Below are positions 1 to 8,497 of a stretch of 64,000 nucleotides of DNA, one piece after another. A program made the position numbers and the translations under genes. Source of the stretch: Alloalcanivorax marinus (GTDB lineage: Bacteria; Pseudomonadota; Gammaproteobacteria; Pseudomonadales; Alcanivoracaceae); assembly GCF_016906305.1 (NCBI RefSeq), contig NZ_JADDOL010000012.1:57525-121524 (forward strand), written 5' to 3'. The notes under the pieces were generated by a model. It searched no databases and was not told where the DNA came from. It saw only the letters and a program-made list of their open reading frames with translations. Position 1 is the stretch's first letter. The number at the start of each line of letters is the position of its first letter.

Positions 1-297
1 CAAGGTTCGGGGGAAATCATCGGTGAAACCGGGTGTTCGGGTCGCCGGACCCCCGGGACGATACTGAACGGGATCCGGCGCTAGGCGAGGAAGGCGCGCG
101 GGCGCGCACCGGCGCGCAGGGCGCGGGCCGGAACCGGAAAGCGGGCGGGGTCGCTCGGGCGGCGACGCGTGAAGGGGGTGTCAAACATGCTCTCACCATA
201 GCAGGCCGCGCGGCTTTTGCCAGCGCTTTCCGGCGCCGGGCGGTTGGCATCGGCGTCCCCGCTCCGTAAGATAACCGGGCACTCGAGACGAGTAGAC
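1..297. other. Intergenic stretch, no gene seen
   Basis: Short open frames exist on both strands, but none has a ribosome binding site or a recognisable product. They look like GC-rich by-products. The stretch presumably holds the promoter of the phosphatase gene that follows. No clear hairpin or repeat was seen. Confidence 0.5.
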
Positions 298-972
298 ATG
301 GCCCGATTACATCCCCGCCTCCACGACGCGCTGCAATTGCTTCCGGCCGACCGGCCGGCCCATCTGCTGACCCGCCATTCCGTGCGCGAGCTGGCCAAGA
401 ACGGTTTCGCCGATTACCGCCTGCCGCTGACGCCGGAAGGGATCACCATGGCGCGGGACTGGGGCGCGCGGCTGGAGCGGCCGGTGTCCGCTTTCTATTC
501 CAGCCCGGTGGGGCGCTGCGTGGACACCGCCCGGGCCATGGCCGAGGGCGCCCGCGAGGCCGGCCTGATCGATCACCAGCCGGACGTGATCACCGACGAC
601 ACCCTGGTGGAACCGGGCTGCTACGTGGAAGACCTGAACCGGGTCGGCCCCACCTTTCTCAAGATGGGCGCGCTGCGTTTTCTCAACGCCCATCTGCGCG
701 AGCCGTTCGACGGCATGCTGACCCCGGCGGCGGGCCGCGCCAAACTGGCGGGCTACCTGCGGGACCGGGAGCCGGCGCCGGGGGCGCTGGCGGTGCACGT
801 CACCCACGACACCATTCTGGCGGTGCTGGTGGCGGAGCTGGAAGGCCGCGACGCCATCGACGAGGAGCACTGGCCCTGGATGATGGAAGGGCTGTGGCTG
901 TGGTTCGATGAGCGGCATCTCAACTGGGTATGGCGTGGCGAACACGGCCGGCGCCCGTTCTCCGGGGCTTGA
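298..972 (+). CDS. Histidine phosphatase family protein
   Basis: Predicted 224-residue cytoplasmic protein of the histidine phosphatase (phosphoglycerate-mutase-like) superfamily. The nucleophilic histidine motif is RHSVR (R26-H27), replacing the usual RHG. A second histidine comes in VTHDT (H170), a typical acid/base position, and YSSPVGRCVDTA matches the middle of the fold. The ATG was preferred over a TTG 81 bases upstream, which would add an Arg/Ala-rich tail with no homology; the ribosome site is weak. The gene stands alone ahead of an ABC exporter operon. Substrate is unknown. A second family member lies at 42487. Confidence 0.85.
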   Translation: MARLHPRLHDALQLLPADRPAHLLTRHSVRELAKNGFADYRLPLTPEGITMARDWGARLERPVSAFYSSPVGRCVDTARAMAEGAREAGLIDHQPDVITDDTLVEPGCYVEDLNRVGPTFLKMGALRFLNAHLREPFDGMLTPAAGRAKLAGYLRDREPAPGALAVHVTHDTILAVLVAELEGRDAIDEEHWPWMMEGLWLWFDERHLNWVWRGEHGRRPFSGA

Positions 973-1035
973 AAGCGGGCCCGGCGGCCCCATCTGGGTC
1001 GTTTTCTTGACCTTTTTCCGACGGCGAGGTGACTT

Positions 1036-1983
1036 TTGTCCGCCCTGACCATTCGTAACCTGAAAAAAACCTACGGCAACGGCGTGGAAGCCCTGAAGGG
1101 CATCGAGCTGACGGTGGAGAAGGGCGACTTCTTCGCCCTGCTGGGCCCCAACGGCGCCGGCAAGTCCACCACCATCGGCATCATCAGCTCGCTGGTCAAC
1201 AAGAGCAGCGGTCAGGTGTCGATTCTCGGCCACGATCTGGACACCGAGCGCGCCCTGGCCAAGCAGAAGATCGGCGTGGTGCCCCAGGAGTTCAACTTCG
1301 GCCAGTTCGAGAAGGTGTTCGACATCGTCGTCACCCAGGCCGGGTTTTACGGGATTCCCGCCTCGCTGGCCCGCCAGCGGGCGGAAAAGTACCTGCGCCA
1401 GCTGGGCCTGTGGGACAAGCGGAGCAACCAGGCCCGCACCCTGTCCGGCGGCATGAAGCGGCGGCTGATGATCGCCCGCGCCCTGGTCCACGAGCCGGAC
1501 CTGCTGATTCTGGACGAGCCCACCGCCGGGGTGGACATTGAGCTGCGCCGGTCCATGTGGGATTTCCTGATCGGCCTGAACGAAGAAGGCCGCACCATTA
1601 TTCTCACCACCCACTACCTGGAAGAAGCGGAATCCCTGTGCCGCAACATCGCGATCATCGATCACGGCCAGATCGTCGAGAACACCGACATGAAGTCGCT
1701 GCTCGAGAAACTCCAGGTGGAGACCTTCATTCTCGATCTGGCGCGGCCGGTGACGGCGGCGCCGTCTCTGTCCGGGTTCCAGGTGCGGCTGCGTGACGCC
1801 ACCACCCTGGAGGTGGAGGTGCCCAAGACCGAGAACCTCAACCGGCTGTTCACGGAACTGGCCGAGCAGAATTTTCAGGTGATGAGCATGCGCAACAAGT
1901 CCAACCGTCTCGAGGAGCTGTTCGTGCGGCTGGTGGAGCAGAATCTGCCCGGCCAGGCGCAGCCCGCGGAGGCCACCTCATGA
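1036..1983 (+). CDS. ABC-2 type exporter ATP-binding protein (YadG-like)
   Basis: Nucleotide-binding subunit of an ABC-2 exporter, 315 residues. Visible motifs are Walker A GPNGAGKSTT (37-46), signature LSGGMKRR, Walker B LLILDEPTAGVD and the switch histidine in LTTHYLEEAE. The tail beyond about residue 225 is the usual C-terminal extension of this family. The start is TTG with a GAGGTGA ribosome site just upstream, and the second residue gives the expected SALTIRNLKK beginning. Its stop overlaps the start of the permease gene (ATGA), so the two are translationally coupled. It resembles E. coli YadG, whose substrate is not established. Confidence 0.93.
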   Translation: MSALTIRNLKKTYGNGVEALKGIELTVEKGDFFALLGPNGAGKSTTIGIISSLVNKSSGQVSILGHDLDTERALAKQKIGVVPQEFNFGQFEKVFDIVVTQAGFYGIPASLARQRAEKYLRQLGLWDKRSNQARTLSGGMKRRLMIARALVHEPDLLILDEPTAGVDIELRRSMWDFLIGLNEEGRTIILTTHYLEEAESLCRNIAIIDHGQIVENTDMKSLLEKLQVETFILDLARPVTAAPSLSGFQVRLRDATTLEVEVPKTENLNRLFTELAEQNFQVMSMRNKSNRLEELFVRLVEQNLPGQAQPAEATS

Positions 1984-2753
1984 GCGGTTATCAGCAATGG
2001 GTGGCGTTCTGCACCATCGTGATCAAGGAAATCCGCCGCTTCACGCGCATCTGGCCGCAAACCCTGCTGCCGCCGGCGATCACCATGACCCTGTATTTCG
2101 TGATCTTCGGCAATCTGGTGGGCCAGCGCATCGGCGACATGGGCGGCTTCGATTACATGCAGTACATCGTGCCCGGCCTGATCATGATGAGCGTGATCAC
2201 CAACAGTTATGGCAACGTGGTCAGTTCGTTCTTTTCCACCAAGTTTCAGCACTCCATCGAGGAGATGCTGGTCTCGCCGATGCCCAACTATGTGATTCTC
2301 ACCGGCTTCGTGGTGGGCGGCATGGCCCGTGGCATGGCGGTGGGGCTGATCGTCAGCCTGCTCAGCCTGTTCTTCACCCACCTGTCGCTGCAGCACCTGT
2401 GGATCACCGTGTCGGTGGTGGTGATGACCTCGGCGTTGTTTTCCCTGGGCGGCTTTCTCAATGCGCTGTTCGCCCGCAACTTCGACGACATCAGCATCAT
2501 CCCCAACTTCGTGCTGACGCCGTTGACTTACCTGGGCGGGGTGTTCTATTCCCTGGATCTGCTGCCGGACTTCTGGCGGGCGGTGACCCTGGTGAACCCC
2601 ATCGTCTACATGGTCAACGCCTTCCGCTACGGCGTTCTGGGCGTCAGCGACGTCAATGTGTACGCCTCCCTGGGCGCGATTCTGGTGTTCGTGGTGGTAT
2701 TCTTCGCGCTGTCGCTGTGGTTGCTCAACCGCGGCACCGGCATTCGCAGCTGA
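1980..2753 (+). CDS. ABC-2 type exporter permease (YadH-like)
   Basis: Integral membrane partner of the preceding ATPase, 257 residues, about six hydrophobic segments, ABC-2 membrane family. The segment PLTYLGGVFYSLDLLPDFWR followed by NPIVYMVNAFRYG is characteristic of YadH-like permeases. The ATG overlaps the upstream stop by four bases, so a YadGH-like two-gene exporter is clear. queF follows after 20 bases, probably in the same transcript. Substrate unknown. Confidence 0.92.
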   Translation: MSGYQQWVAFCTIVIKEIRRFTRIWPQTLLPPAITMTLYFVIFGNLVGQRIGDMGGFDYMQYIVPGLIMMSVITNSYGNVVSSFFSTKFQHSIEEMLVSPMPNYVILTGFVVGGMARGMAVGLIVSLLSLFFTHLSLQHLWITVSVVVMTSALFSLGGFLNALFARNFDDISIIPNFVLTPLTYLGGVFYSLDLLPDFWRAVTLVNPIVYMVNAFRYGVLGVSDVNVYASLGAILVFVVVFFALSLWLLNRGTGIRS

Positions 2754-2773
2754 GCTGAGAGGAGAGTCGCGTC

Positions 2774-3613
2774 ATGAGTTATCTGAAGGACACGCCGCTG
2801 GGCCGCAACAGCGCCTTCATCGACCAGTACACGCCGTCCCTGCTGTGCCCGGTGCCGCGCTGGGACGCCCGCGAATCCCTGGAACTGGACGACACGGCGC
2901 TGCCGTTCCACGGCCAGGACATCTGGAACGCCTACGAACTGTCCTGGCTCAACGAGAAGGGCAAGCCGGAGGTGGCGCTGGCGGAACTGGTGGTGCCCTG
3001 CACCTCGCCCAATATCATCGAATCCAAGTCGCTGAAGCTGTATCTCAACAGCTTCGCCAACAGCCGCTTTGCCGGCCGCGACCGGGTAGTGGAAACCATC
3101 GCCCGGGATCTGGGACAGGTGGCCGGGGCGCCGGTGGACGTGCGGGTCCTGACGCTGCGCGAAGCCCGTCAGCAGCCGCTCTGGGAAGAGCACGTCCGGG
3201 AAGAACCGGGCGAGCTGGTGGACAGCCTGGACGTGGCCTTCGAGCACTTCGAATACCGGCCGGAGCTGCTGCTCACCGACCAGGGGCCGGAGCGCACCGG
3301 CGTGCTGGTTTCCCATCTGCTGCGCAGCCACTGCCCGGTGACCAACCAGCCGGACTGGGGCACCGTGCAGGTGCGCTACACCGGCCGGCCGATCAGCCCG
3401 GCCAGCTTTCTGCGCTACGTGGTGTCCCTGCGCAACCACCAGGGGTTCCATGAGCAGATCGTCGAGCAGATGTTCGTGGATCTGCGCCGCCACTGCGGCC
3501 CCCGCCAGCTGTCCGTGTACGGGCGCTTCACCCGCCGGGGCGGGCTCGACATCAACCCGTTCCGCTCCAACTACGAGGACGCGCCGCTCAACGCCCGCAC
3601 CGTGCGCCAGTAG
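2774..3613 (+). CDS. queF: NADPH-dependent 7-cyano-7-deazaguanine reductase
   Basis: QueF reduces preQ0 to preQ1 in queuosine tRNA modification. The 279 residues match the long two-domain E. coli-type enzyme (about 280) rather than the short Bacillus form. The catalytic cysteine is C187 in the [12 protein letters not shown] segment; [18 protein letters not shown] (226-228) and the C-terminal [12 protein letters not shown] are all conserved. The ATG follows a GAGAGGAGAG ribosome site. The gene is convergent with the AbgT-type transporter gene; a small hairpin lies just after the stop. Confidence 0.96.
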   Translation: MSYLKDTPLGRNSAFIDQYTPSLLCPVPRWDARESLELDDTALPFHGQDIWNAYELSWLNEKGKPEVALAELVVPCTSPNIIESKSLKLYLNSFANSRFAGRDRVVETIARDLGQVAGAPVDVRVLTLREARQQPLWEEHVREEPGELVDSLDVAFEHFEYRPELLLTDQGPERTGVLVSHLLRSHCPVTNQPDWGTVQVRYTGRPISPASFLRYVVSLRNHQGFHEQIVEQMFVDLRRHCGPRQLSVYGRFTRRGGLDINPFRSNYEDAPLNARTVRQ

Positions 3614-3615
3614 CA

Positions 3616-3631
3616 GCGGTCGTGCGACCGC
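3616..3631. terminator. Small hairpin between convergent genes
   Basis: GCGGTCG and CGACCGC form a 7-bp stem with a two-base loop directly after the queF stop and before the end of the convergent transporter gene. No T-tract follows, so it may only be an RNA-end stabiliser. Confidence 0.35.
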
Positions 3632-3652
3632 GATTCAGGATGCGGGCCGCCG

Positions 3653-5131
3653 TCAGGCCCCCAGCGGCCAGCCGAAGCCGATCCACACCGCCAGCAGGAT
3701 CGACCAGCCGAGCAGCAGCGCCAGGCTGTAGGGCAGCATCAGGGCGATCAGGGTGCCGATGCCGGTGTCCGCCCGGTAGCGGCGCGCGAAGCCCAGCACC
3801 AGCGCGAAATAGGGCATCAGCGGCGTGATGATGTTGGTGCTGGAATCGCCCACCCGGTAGGCGGCCTGGGTCGCCTCCGGCGCGATACCCACCAGCATCA
3901 GCATGGGCACGAACACCGGCGCCAGGATCGACCACTTGGCTGAGGCGCTGCCGATCATCAAATTGATGGACGCGCTCAGCACCACGAACAGCAGCAGCAA
4001 CAGCACCGTGGGCAGCTCCAGCCCGCCCAGCCAGGCGGCGCCCTTCACCGCCAGTACCAGACCCAGCTGGCTGTAGCCGAACCAGGCCACGAACTGGGCG
4101 GCGAAGAACATCAGCACCAGATAGCCGGACATGGAGGCCATGGTGGTCTCCATTGCCTCGATCACGCCGGCGGCGGAGCGGAAGCCGCCGCTCAGCCGCC
4201 CGTAGACCACCCCGCAGGCCGCCGCCAGCAGCGCGATCAGCACCACCAGCGAACTCATGAACGGGGATTGCAGCACGGCGCCGTCGTCGCCGCGCAGGGG
4301 CGCGCCGGCGGGTACCACCAGGGCGGCGATGGCGAGCAGGCCCACCCCCAGGGTCGCCAGCGTCCAGCGGGCCGCGCGCCGATCCAGGCGTGGCGCCTGG
4401 TCCTCATCGGCCACGTCCTGGTCCGCCGGCGCCACCCGCCGTTCGGTAATCCTCAGCGTGATCAGCGAGACCAGCGTGGTGACCAGCAGGGTGGAAACGA
4501 TGATGAACCAGTAGTTGCCCGCCGCCGACACGGTGCGCTCGGCGTCCACCAGCCGGGCCGCCTCGGTGGACAGGCCGGCCAGCACCGCGTCCACCGGCCC
4601 GAGCAGCAGATTGGCGCTGTAGCCGCCGGAGACGGCGGCGAAGGCGGTGGCGATGCCGGCCAGCGGCGAGCGCCCGGCCAGCTGAAACAGAAAACCGGCC
4701 AGCGGAATCAGCACCACATAGCCGGCGTCGAAGGCGATGCTCGACATCACCCCGGCGAAGGCCACCGCCACCACCAGGGTGCGGTGGGAGGCACGGCGCA
4801 CCAGCGCCGCCAGGCTGGCGCCCAGCAGCCCGGAATGTTCGGCGATACCCAGCCCCAGCATCGCCACCAGCACCACGCCCAGCGGCGCGAAGCCGGTGAA
4901 GTTGCCGACCATATGGGTGAACACATAGCGCAGCCCCTCGCCATCCAGCAGCGAGCGCACCGCCACGGTCCGGTCCTCCAGGGGATGCTCGGCGGTGACG
5001 CCCAGCACCGCCAGCACCGCGCTCAGCGGCACCATCAACGCGCACAGCCAGACGAACAGCAGGGTGGGGTGGGGCAGGCGGTTGCCGGCGCGCTCCAGCC
5101 GGCCCAGCCAGCCGGAAGACGTTTCGTTCAT
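3653..5131 (-). CDS. AbgT family transporter
   Basis: Polytopic inner-membrane protein of 492 residues belonging to the AbgT family. E. coli AbgT imports p-aminobenzoyl-glutamate; relatives such as MtrF act as proton-driven antimetabolite exporters. The N-terminus RLERAGNRLPHPTLLFVWLC, the region SGGYSANLLLGPVDAVLAGL and the C-terminal GDSSTNIITPLMPYFALVLG are family landmarks. Length is typical (about 500-520). The ATG is preceded by an AGGGGAA-type ribosome site, and the cyclase gene lies 16 bases upstream on the same strand, so the two probably share a transcript. Direction and substrate cannot be decided here. Confidence 0.92.
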   Translation of the reverse strand: MNETSSGWLGRLERAGNRLPHPTLLFVWLCALMVPLSAVLAVLGVTAEHPLEDRTVAVRSLLDGEGLRYVFTHMVGNFTGFAPLGVVLVAMLGLGIAEHSGLLGASLAALVRRASHRTLVVAVAFAGVMSSIAFDAGYVVLIPLAGFLFQLAGRSPLAGIATAFAAVSGGYSANLLLGPVDAVLAGLSTEAARLVDAERTVSAAGNYWFIIVSTLLVTTLVSLITLRITERRVAPADQDVADEDQAPRLDRRAARWTLATLGVGLLAIAALVVPAGAPLRGDDGAVLQSPFMSSLVVLIALLAAACGVVYGRLSGGFRSAAGVIEAMETTMASMSGYLVLMFFAAQFVAWFGYSQLGLVLAVKGAAWLGGLELPTVLLLLLFVVLSASINLMIGSASAKWSILAPVFVPMLMLVGIAPEATQAAYRVGDSSTNIITPLMPYFALVLGFARRYRADTGIGTLIALMLPYSLALLLGWSILLAVWIGFGWPLGA

Positions 5132-5147
5132 AAGCGTTCCCCTCCGA

Positions 5148-6686
5148 TCACATTCGCACCCGGTCCTGAATCTGCCGCGCCGCCTGGCCCAGCATCTCCA
5201 CCACCTTCTCCCGGTCGCGCTCGCGCAGACGCTTGTCGTCCATATACAGCGCGAACCCTTCGGTCTCGTACTCCACCGCCGCCGGCTCGGCCTTCTTCAG
5301 CTCCGTGGCGCAGCGGGCCAGGGCCTTGAGAATCGCTTTCTTGTCGTAGTTGTGGATGCGTTCCAGGTCCACGTGCAGTCCCAGGCCGGGGCTGTCGAGG
5401 GTGACGAAGCGCCGTTTGCTGCCGGCGTTGCGCTTCAGTTCGTGGGCTTCATAGACGGTAATCGGGCGATGGAAGCCCTTGACCTGAATTTCGCCCACGC
5501 TGCGGCAGCGCACCCGGTCCTTGACCAGGCCGTAGGTGCTTTCCGAGATCAGCACCTGACCCGGCCGGCAGGCGGATTCCAGCCGGCTGGCCAGGTTCAC
5601 GTCGGTACCGAGGATGGTGTAATCCATGCGGCTGTCGGTGCCGAAGTTGCCCACGGTGACGAAGCCGGTGTTGATGCCGATGCGGATCTCCAGCTTTTGG
5701 TCGATGCCCTCGCGGCGCCAGCGCAGGCGCAGAAAACGCATGTATTCCTGCATCTCCACCGCCATCGCCACGCAGCGGAAGGCGTCTTCCTGGGCGCCGG
5801 CGCTTTTCGGATCGCCAAAGAACACCATCACCGCGTCGCCGATGAACTTGTCGATGGTGCCGCCGTAGCGCAGCGCGATGCGCGTCATCTCGCTCAGATA
5901 GGTATTGAGCATTCTGGTCAGCGTGTCCAGGGGCAGCTCCTCGGACACGGTGCTGAAGCCGCGGATGTCCGAGAAGAAAATGGTCAAACGTTTGCGGCGG
6001 GTTTCCAGCTTGGCGTCGCGCTGGCCGGAAAACAGCGAGCCCCACACCTGGGGCGGCAGATACTTGGCCAGCTTGCGCGACAGCTCCACCGCCTGGCGCT
6101 GCTGCTCGCGCACCCGTTCCTGGGTTTGCTGCAGATAGCGGGTCTGCCGGTTGGCGAAGAACGAACTGGCGCCCACGTGCAGCCCCAGCCCCACCAGCGA
6201 CAGCACCGACAGCGGCAGCGGCACCGTGGTCACCTGCAAGGGGACGCGCAGCAACCACAGCGCCAGGCCGGCGCCGACGGCGGTGCTCAGCAGGTTCAGC
6301 AGCCAGGCGCGCAGGCCGCCGTGGCTCACCGAATTGGCGTGCACGATGATCAGCAGCACCAGGCTGGGGATCACCGCGAAATGCAGCAGCGCGCAGGCCA
6401 CCCCGATCACCGCCGCGTCCAACTGCATCAATACCGGGGCGGCGCGCTCGGTGCGCCGGTCGCGGCGCTCGGCCATCACCAGCAGGGTCTGTACCAGCAG
6501 CGGATAGGCCAGCAGTCCGGCCACGCCGAGCAGGTAGGTTTGGGGAAACAGAGACAGGCCGATGCCCGCCAGCAGAATGCCGGCCGCCACCGCGAAGGCG
6601 AGGAGGCGAATGGAATTGCTCAGCCGGCGGGCCCGTTCCCTGGGATCCAGGTAAGGGCGCCGGGGGCGATGCTTGCTTGCGGTCAT
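5148..6686 (-). CDS. Membrane-bound class III adenylate/guanylate cyclase
   Basis: About 512 residues. The N-terminal third carries several hydrophobic helices (roughly residues 20-175), arranged like a MASE-type membrane sensor. A charged linker follows (RQTRYLQQTQERVREQQRQ, probably coiled coil), then a class III catalytic domain: FFSDIRGFS supplies the first metal aspartate, GTIDKFIGDAVMVFF the second, and DYTILGTDVNLASRLE the transition-state region. About 110 residues of unknown function follow. An ATG at 6686 is preferred over a TTG three codons upstream. It should make cAMP in response to a membrane signal; nucleotide specificity is not settled by sight. Confidence 0.88.
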   Translation of the reverse strand: MTASKHRPRRPYLDPRERARRLSNSIRLLAFAVAAGILLAGIGLSLFPQTYLLGVAGLLAYPLLVQTLLVMAERRDRRTERAAPVLMQLDAAVIGVACALLHFAVIPSLVLLIIVHANSVSHGGLRAWLLNLLSTAVGAGLALWLLRVPLQVTTVPLPLSVLSLVGLGLHVGASSFFANRQTRYLQQTQERVREQQRQAVELSRKLAKYLPPQVWGSLFSGQRDAKLETRRKRLTIFFSDIRGFSTVSEELPLDTLTRMLNTYLSEMTRIALRYGGTIDKFIGDAVMVFFGDPKSAGAQEDAFRCVAMAVEMQEYMRFLRLRWRREGIDQKLEIRIGINTGFVTVGNFGTDSRMDYTILGTDVNLASRLESACRPGQVLISESTYGLVKDRVRCRSVGEIQVKGFHRPITVYEAHELKRNAGSKRRFVTLDSPGLGLHVDLERIHNYDKKAILKALARCATELKKAEPAAVEYETEGFALYMDDKRLRERDREKVVEMLGQAARQIQDRVRM

Positions 6687-6841
6687 CAACGGCAATCTGG
6701 ACGTGGCGTTCGAGGGAGCTTACCCAGTTGTGCGTTCAGAAAAAAGACTGATTCGACTTTCGTCGGCGATGCGCCGCAACGGGGGGATTCGTTCGCGCCC
6801 GGGCAAGCGGTTACACTGGCGATCCCGAAACAGGAGCCACC

Positions 6842-7405
6842 ATGGACACCCTTACCGCCCTGACCCAGCGCGTTTCCGTGCCCCGCCTCACCGAACCCGG
6901 CCCCACGCCGGAGCAAGTGCGTCAGTTGCTGGCCGCGGCGATCCGCGCGCCGGACCACGGCATGTTGCGACCCTGGCGGTTCATCGTCCTGGAAGGGGCG
7001 GATCGGGAGCGGCTCGGCGACATCATGGAATGGCGCCTGCTGAAACGGCAGCCGGACGCCGACCGCAAGGCCCGTGACAAGCTGCGCGCCAAGGCCCTGC
7101 GCGCGCCCACCCTGATCGTGGCGGTGGCGGAGATCACCGAGCACCACAAGGTGCCGGCCTGGGAGCAGGTGCTGGCGGTGGGCGCGGCGGTGCAGAACAT
7201 CATGGTGGCCGCCCACGCCCTGGGGCTGGGCGCCATGTGGCGCACCGGCGACCTGGCCAACGACCCCAGCGTCAAGGCCCGGCTGGGCTTCGCCGACAAG
7301 GATCAGGTGGTGGGCTTTATCTACCTGGGCACGCCGGCGGTGGAACCCAAGGCGCTGCCCGACGAAACCCCGGAACAGTTTCTCCGCGAGCTGCCCGATG
7401 ACTGA
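6842..7405 (+). CDS. Nitroreductase family protein (YdjA-like)
   Basis: FMN-dependent nitroreductase-fold oxidoreductase of 187 residues. The segment AAAIRAPDHGMLRPWRFIVL matches the FMN-binding start of YdjA-type enzymes, and AVGAAVQNIMVAAHALGLGAMWRTGD is the conserved central helix and loop. Members are short homodimers of about 180-190 residues, as here. A CAGGAGCC ribosome site precedes the ATG. The stop overlaps the start of the next gene by eight bases, so they are co-transcribed. The physiological substrate of this subgroup is unknown. Confidence 0.9.
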   Translation: MDTLTALTQRVSVPRLTEPGPTPEQVRQLLAAAIRAPDHGMLRPWRFIVLEGADRERLGDIMEWRLLKRQPDADRKARDKLRAKALRAPTLIVAVAEITEHHKVPAWEQVLAVGAAVQNIMVAAHALGLGAMWRTGDLANDPSVKARLGFADKDQVVGFIYLGTPAVEPKALPDETPEQFLRELPDD

Positions 7406-7868
7406 GCTGGAACACCTGGCCGAGCGGGTGCGCGACGCCATCCCCCTGACCCGGCACCTGGCGTTCCGCTTCACCGGCTTCGACGGTGCCACCCTGACCC
7501 TGACGGCGCCGTTGGCCCCCAACCACAACGACAAAGGCACCTTCTTCGCCGGCAGCCAGGCGGCGCTGCTGACCCTGGCCGGCTGGGCCTGCACCACCCT
7601 GCTGGCCGAAGCGCTGGTAGCGGAAACCGTGGATATCCAGGGCCCGGTGGACGTGGTGGCGGTGGAAGGCAACCAGAACTACCGCCTGCCGCTGAATCAC
7701 GACCTCACCGTGCTCGCCACCGTCACCGACGACGACCGCCGACGTTTCCGAGAGCGCCTCGCCCGACGCGGCAAGGCCACCCTGACCGTGCGGGCCGGCG
7801 CCTTGAACCCGGCCGGCGACACCGTCTGCGAGTTTGAGGGGCTATACCTGGCCCGCCTGGGTGGCTAG
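7398..7868 (+). CDS. YiiD C-terminal domain-like thioesterase
   Basis: Hot-dog-fold protein of 156 residues resembling the putative thioesterase domain at the C-terminus of E. coli YiiD. The sequence APNHNDKGTFFAGSQAAL followed by a long central helix is the hallmark of this family. It begins inside the end of the nitroreductase gene, indicating coupled expression. A role in acyl-CoA or acyl-ACP hydrolysis is inferred from the fold only. Confidence 0.85.
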   Translation: MTELEHLAERVRDAIPLTRHLAFRFTGFDGATLTLTAPLAPNHNDKGTFFAGSQAALLTLAGWACTTLLAEALVAETVDIQGPVDVVAVEGNQNYRLPLNHDLTVLATVTDDDRRRFRERLARRGKATLTVRAGALNPAGDTVCEFEGLYLARLGG

Positions 7869-8157
7869 CGCCACCGGTTGTACAAACCGTCGCCACTCGA
7901 CCCGCTCCCGGCTTGCCTCCGGGCCGACCCTCGGGTACCCTACGCGCCCTCTGTACCGGTCCCAGCCGACCACTAACGGTACGGAGCACAATCAGTTTTG
8001 GTGAGGTGTCCGAGTGGCTGACGCCTTGCCGCAGGCAAGCGAACGTTGCTGCGCAGCAGCGACGGCCCCGAAAGGGGTGAGGGCCGCAGGCCCGAATAGC
8101 GAGCACGCTTGCGTGCGACTGGCAGAGCAGTCGCAACTGGTAGTGACAATGAGTTTT
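7869..8157. other. Leader region of tRNA-Ser with a broken tRNA copy
   Basis: No protein gene is visible. The first 120 bases are plain intergenic DNA with probable tRNA promoter elements. From about 7988 a copy of the tRNA-Ser leader and 5' end appears, followed by about 125 bases rich in small GC hairpins (for example GGCCCCGAAAGGGG-like and GGGCCGCAGGCCC-like pieces) before the intact tRNA. Confidence 0.6.
7988..8021 (+). repeat. Truncated 5' copy of tRNA-Ser plus leader
   Basis: These 34 bases match 8146-8179 with one mismatch. The tRNA-homologous part (8000-8021) reproduces the first 22 nucleotides of the intact gene, then breaks off after GTGGCTGA into unrelated sequence. Offset between copies is 158 bp. 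It cannot encode a working tRNA. Confidence 0.85.
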
Positions 8158-8245
8158 GGTGAGGTGTCCGAGTGGCTGAAGGAGCACGCCTGGAAAGTGT
8201 GTATACGGCAACGTATCGAGGGTTCGAATCCCTCCCTCACCGCCA
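8158..8245 (+). tRNA. tRNA-Ser (anticodon GGA)
   Basis: Class II tRNA of 88 nucleotides with the CCA end encoded. The acceptor stem pairs GGTGAGG with CCTCACC; the anticodon loop CTGGAAA sits on a CACGC/GTGTG stem and gives anticodon GGA. A long variable arm (TATACG-GCAA-CGTATC) and T arm GAGGG-TTCGAAT-CCCTC follow. It decodes UCC/UCU serine codons. A strong terminator follows immediately. Confidence 0.96.
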
Positions 8246-8290
8246 AATAAAAAACCCCGCTTGCGCGGGGTTTTTTATTTGGCGGTGAGG
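8235..8290 (+). terminator. Terminator fused to an inverted copy of the tRNA 3' end
   Basis: The core ACCCCGC-TTGC-GCGGGGT hairpin followed by TTTTTTA is a classic intrinsic terminator for tRNA-Ser. The symmetry continues outward: bases 8235-8260 and 8265-8290 are perfect 26-bp inverted repeats. The left arm therefore includes the tRNA acceptor strand CCTCACC, the discriminator base and CCA. Confidence 0.9.
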
Positions 8291-8329
8291 CAGGCCTTGA
8301 TAAGAACCCTCCGGTTCGACAAGCCGGCC
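8283..8329. repeat. 47-bp direct repeat, copy 1
   Basis: Identical by eye over 47 bases to 8451-8497. Read on the minus strand it ends in a decayed tRNA-Ser 3' half: GAGGGTTC..ATC resembles the T arm and CCTCACCG the acceptor strand. Between the copies are GC-rich hairpin pieces and another partial match to the tRNA 3' end (ATCCCTCCCTCAC near 8398-8411). Confidence 0.85.
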
Positions 8330-8450
8330 AGAGGCCGGCGCAGGACGCCGCCGGCAGGCGGCGCCCCGAAGGGGTGAGACGGCGAAGCCGGCGAATCAAT
8401 CCCTCCCTCACGACGCTGCCGCACAGCACGGCCTCTGATCATGGACTGGC

Positions 8451-8497
8451 CGGTGAGGCAGGCCTTGATAAGAACCCTCCGGTTCGACAAGCCGGCC
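8451..8497. repeat. 47-bp direct repeat, copy 2
   Basis: Second copy of the repeat at 8283-8329, 168 bp away. It ends exactly at the first base of the antitoxin stop codon, so the toxin-antitoxin operon is bounded on its 3' side by this tRNA-derived repeat. Confidence 0.85.
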
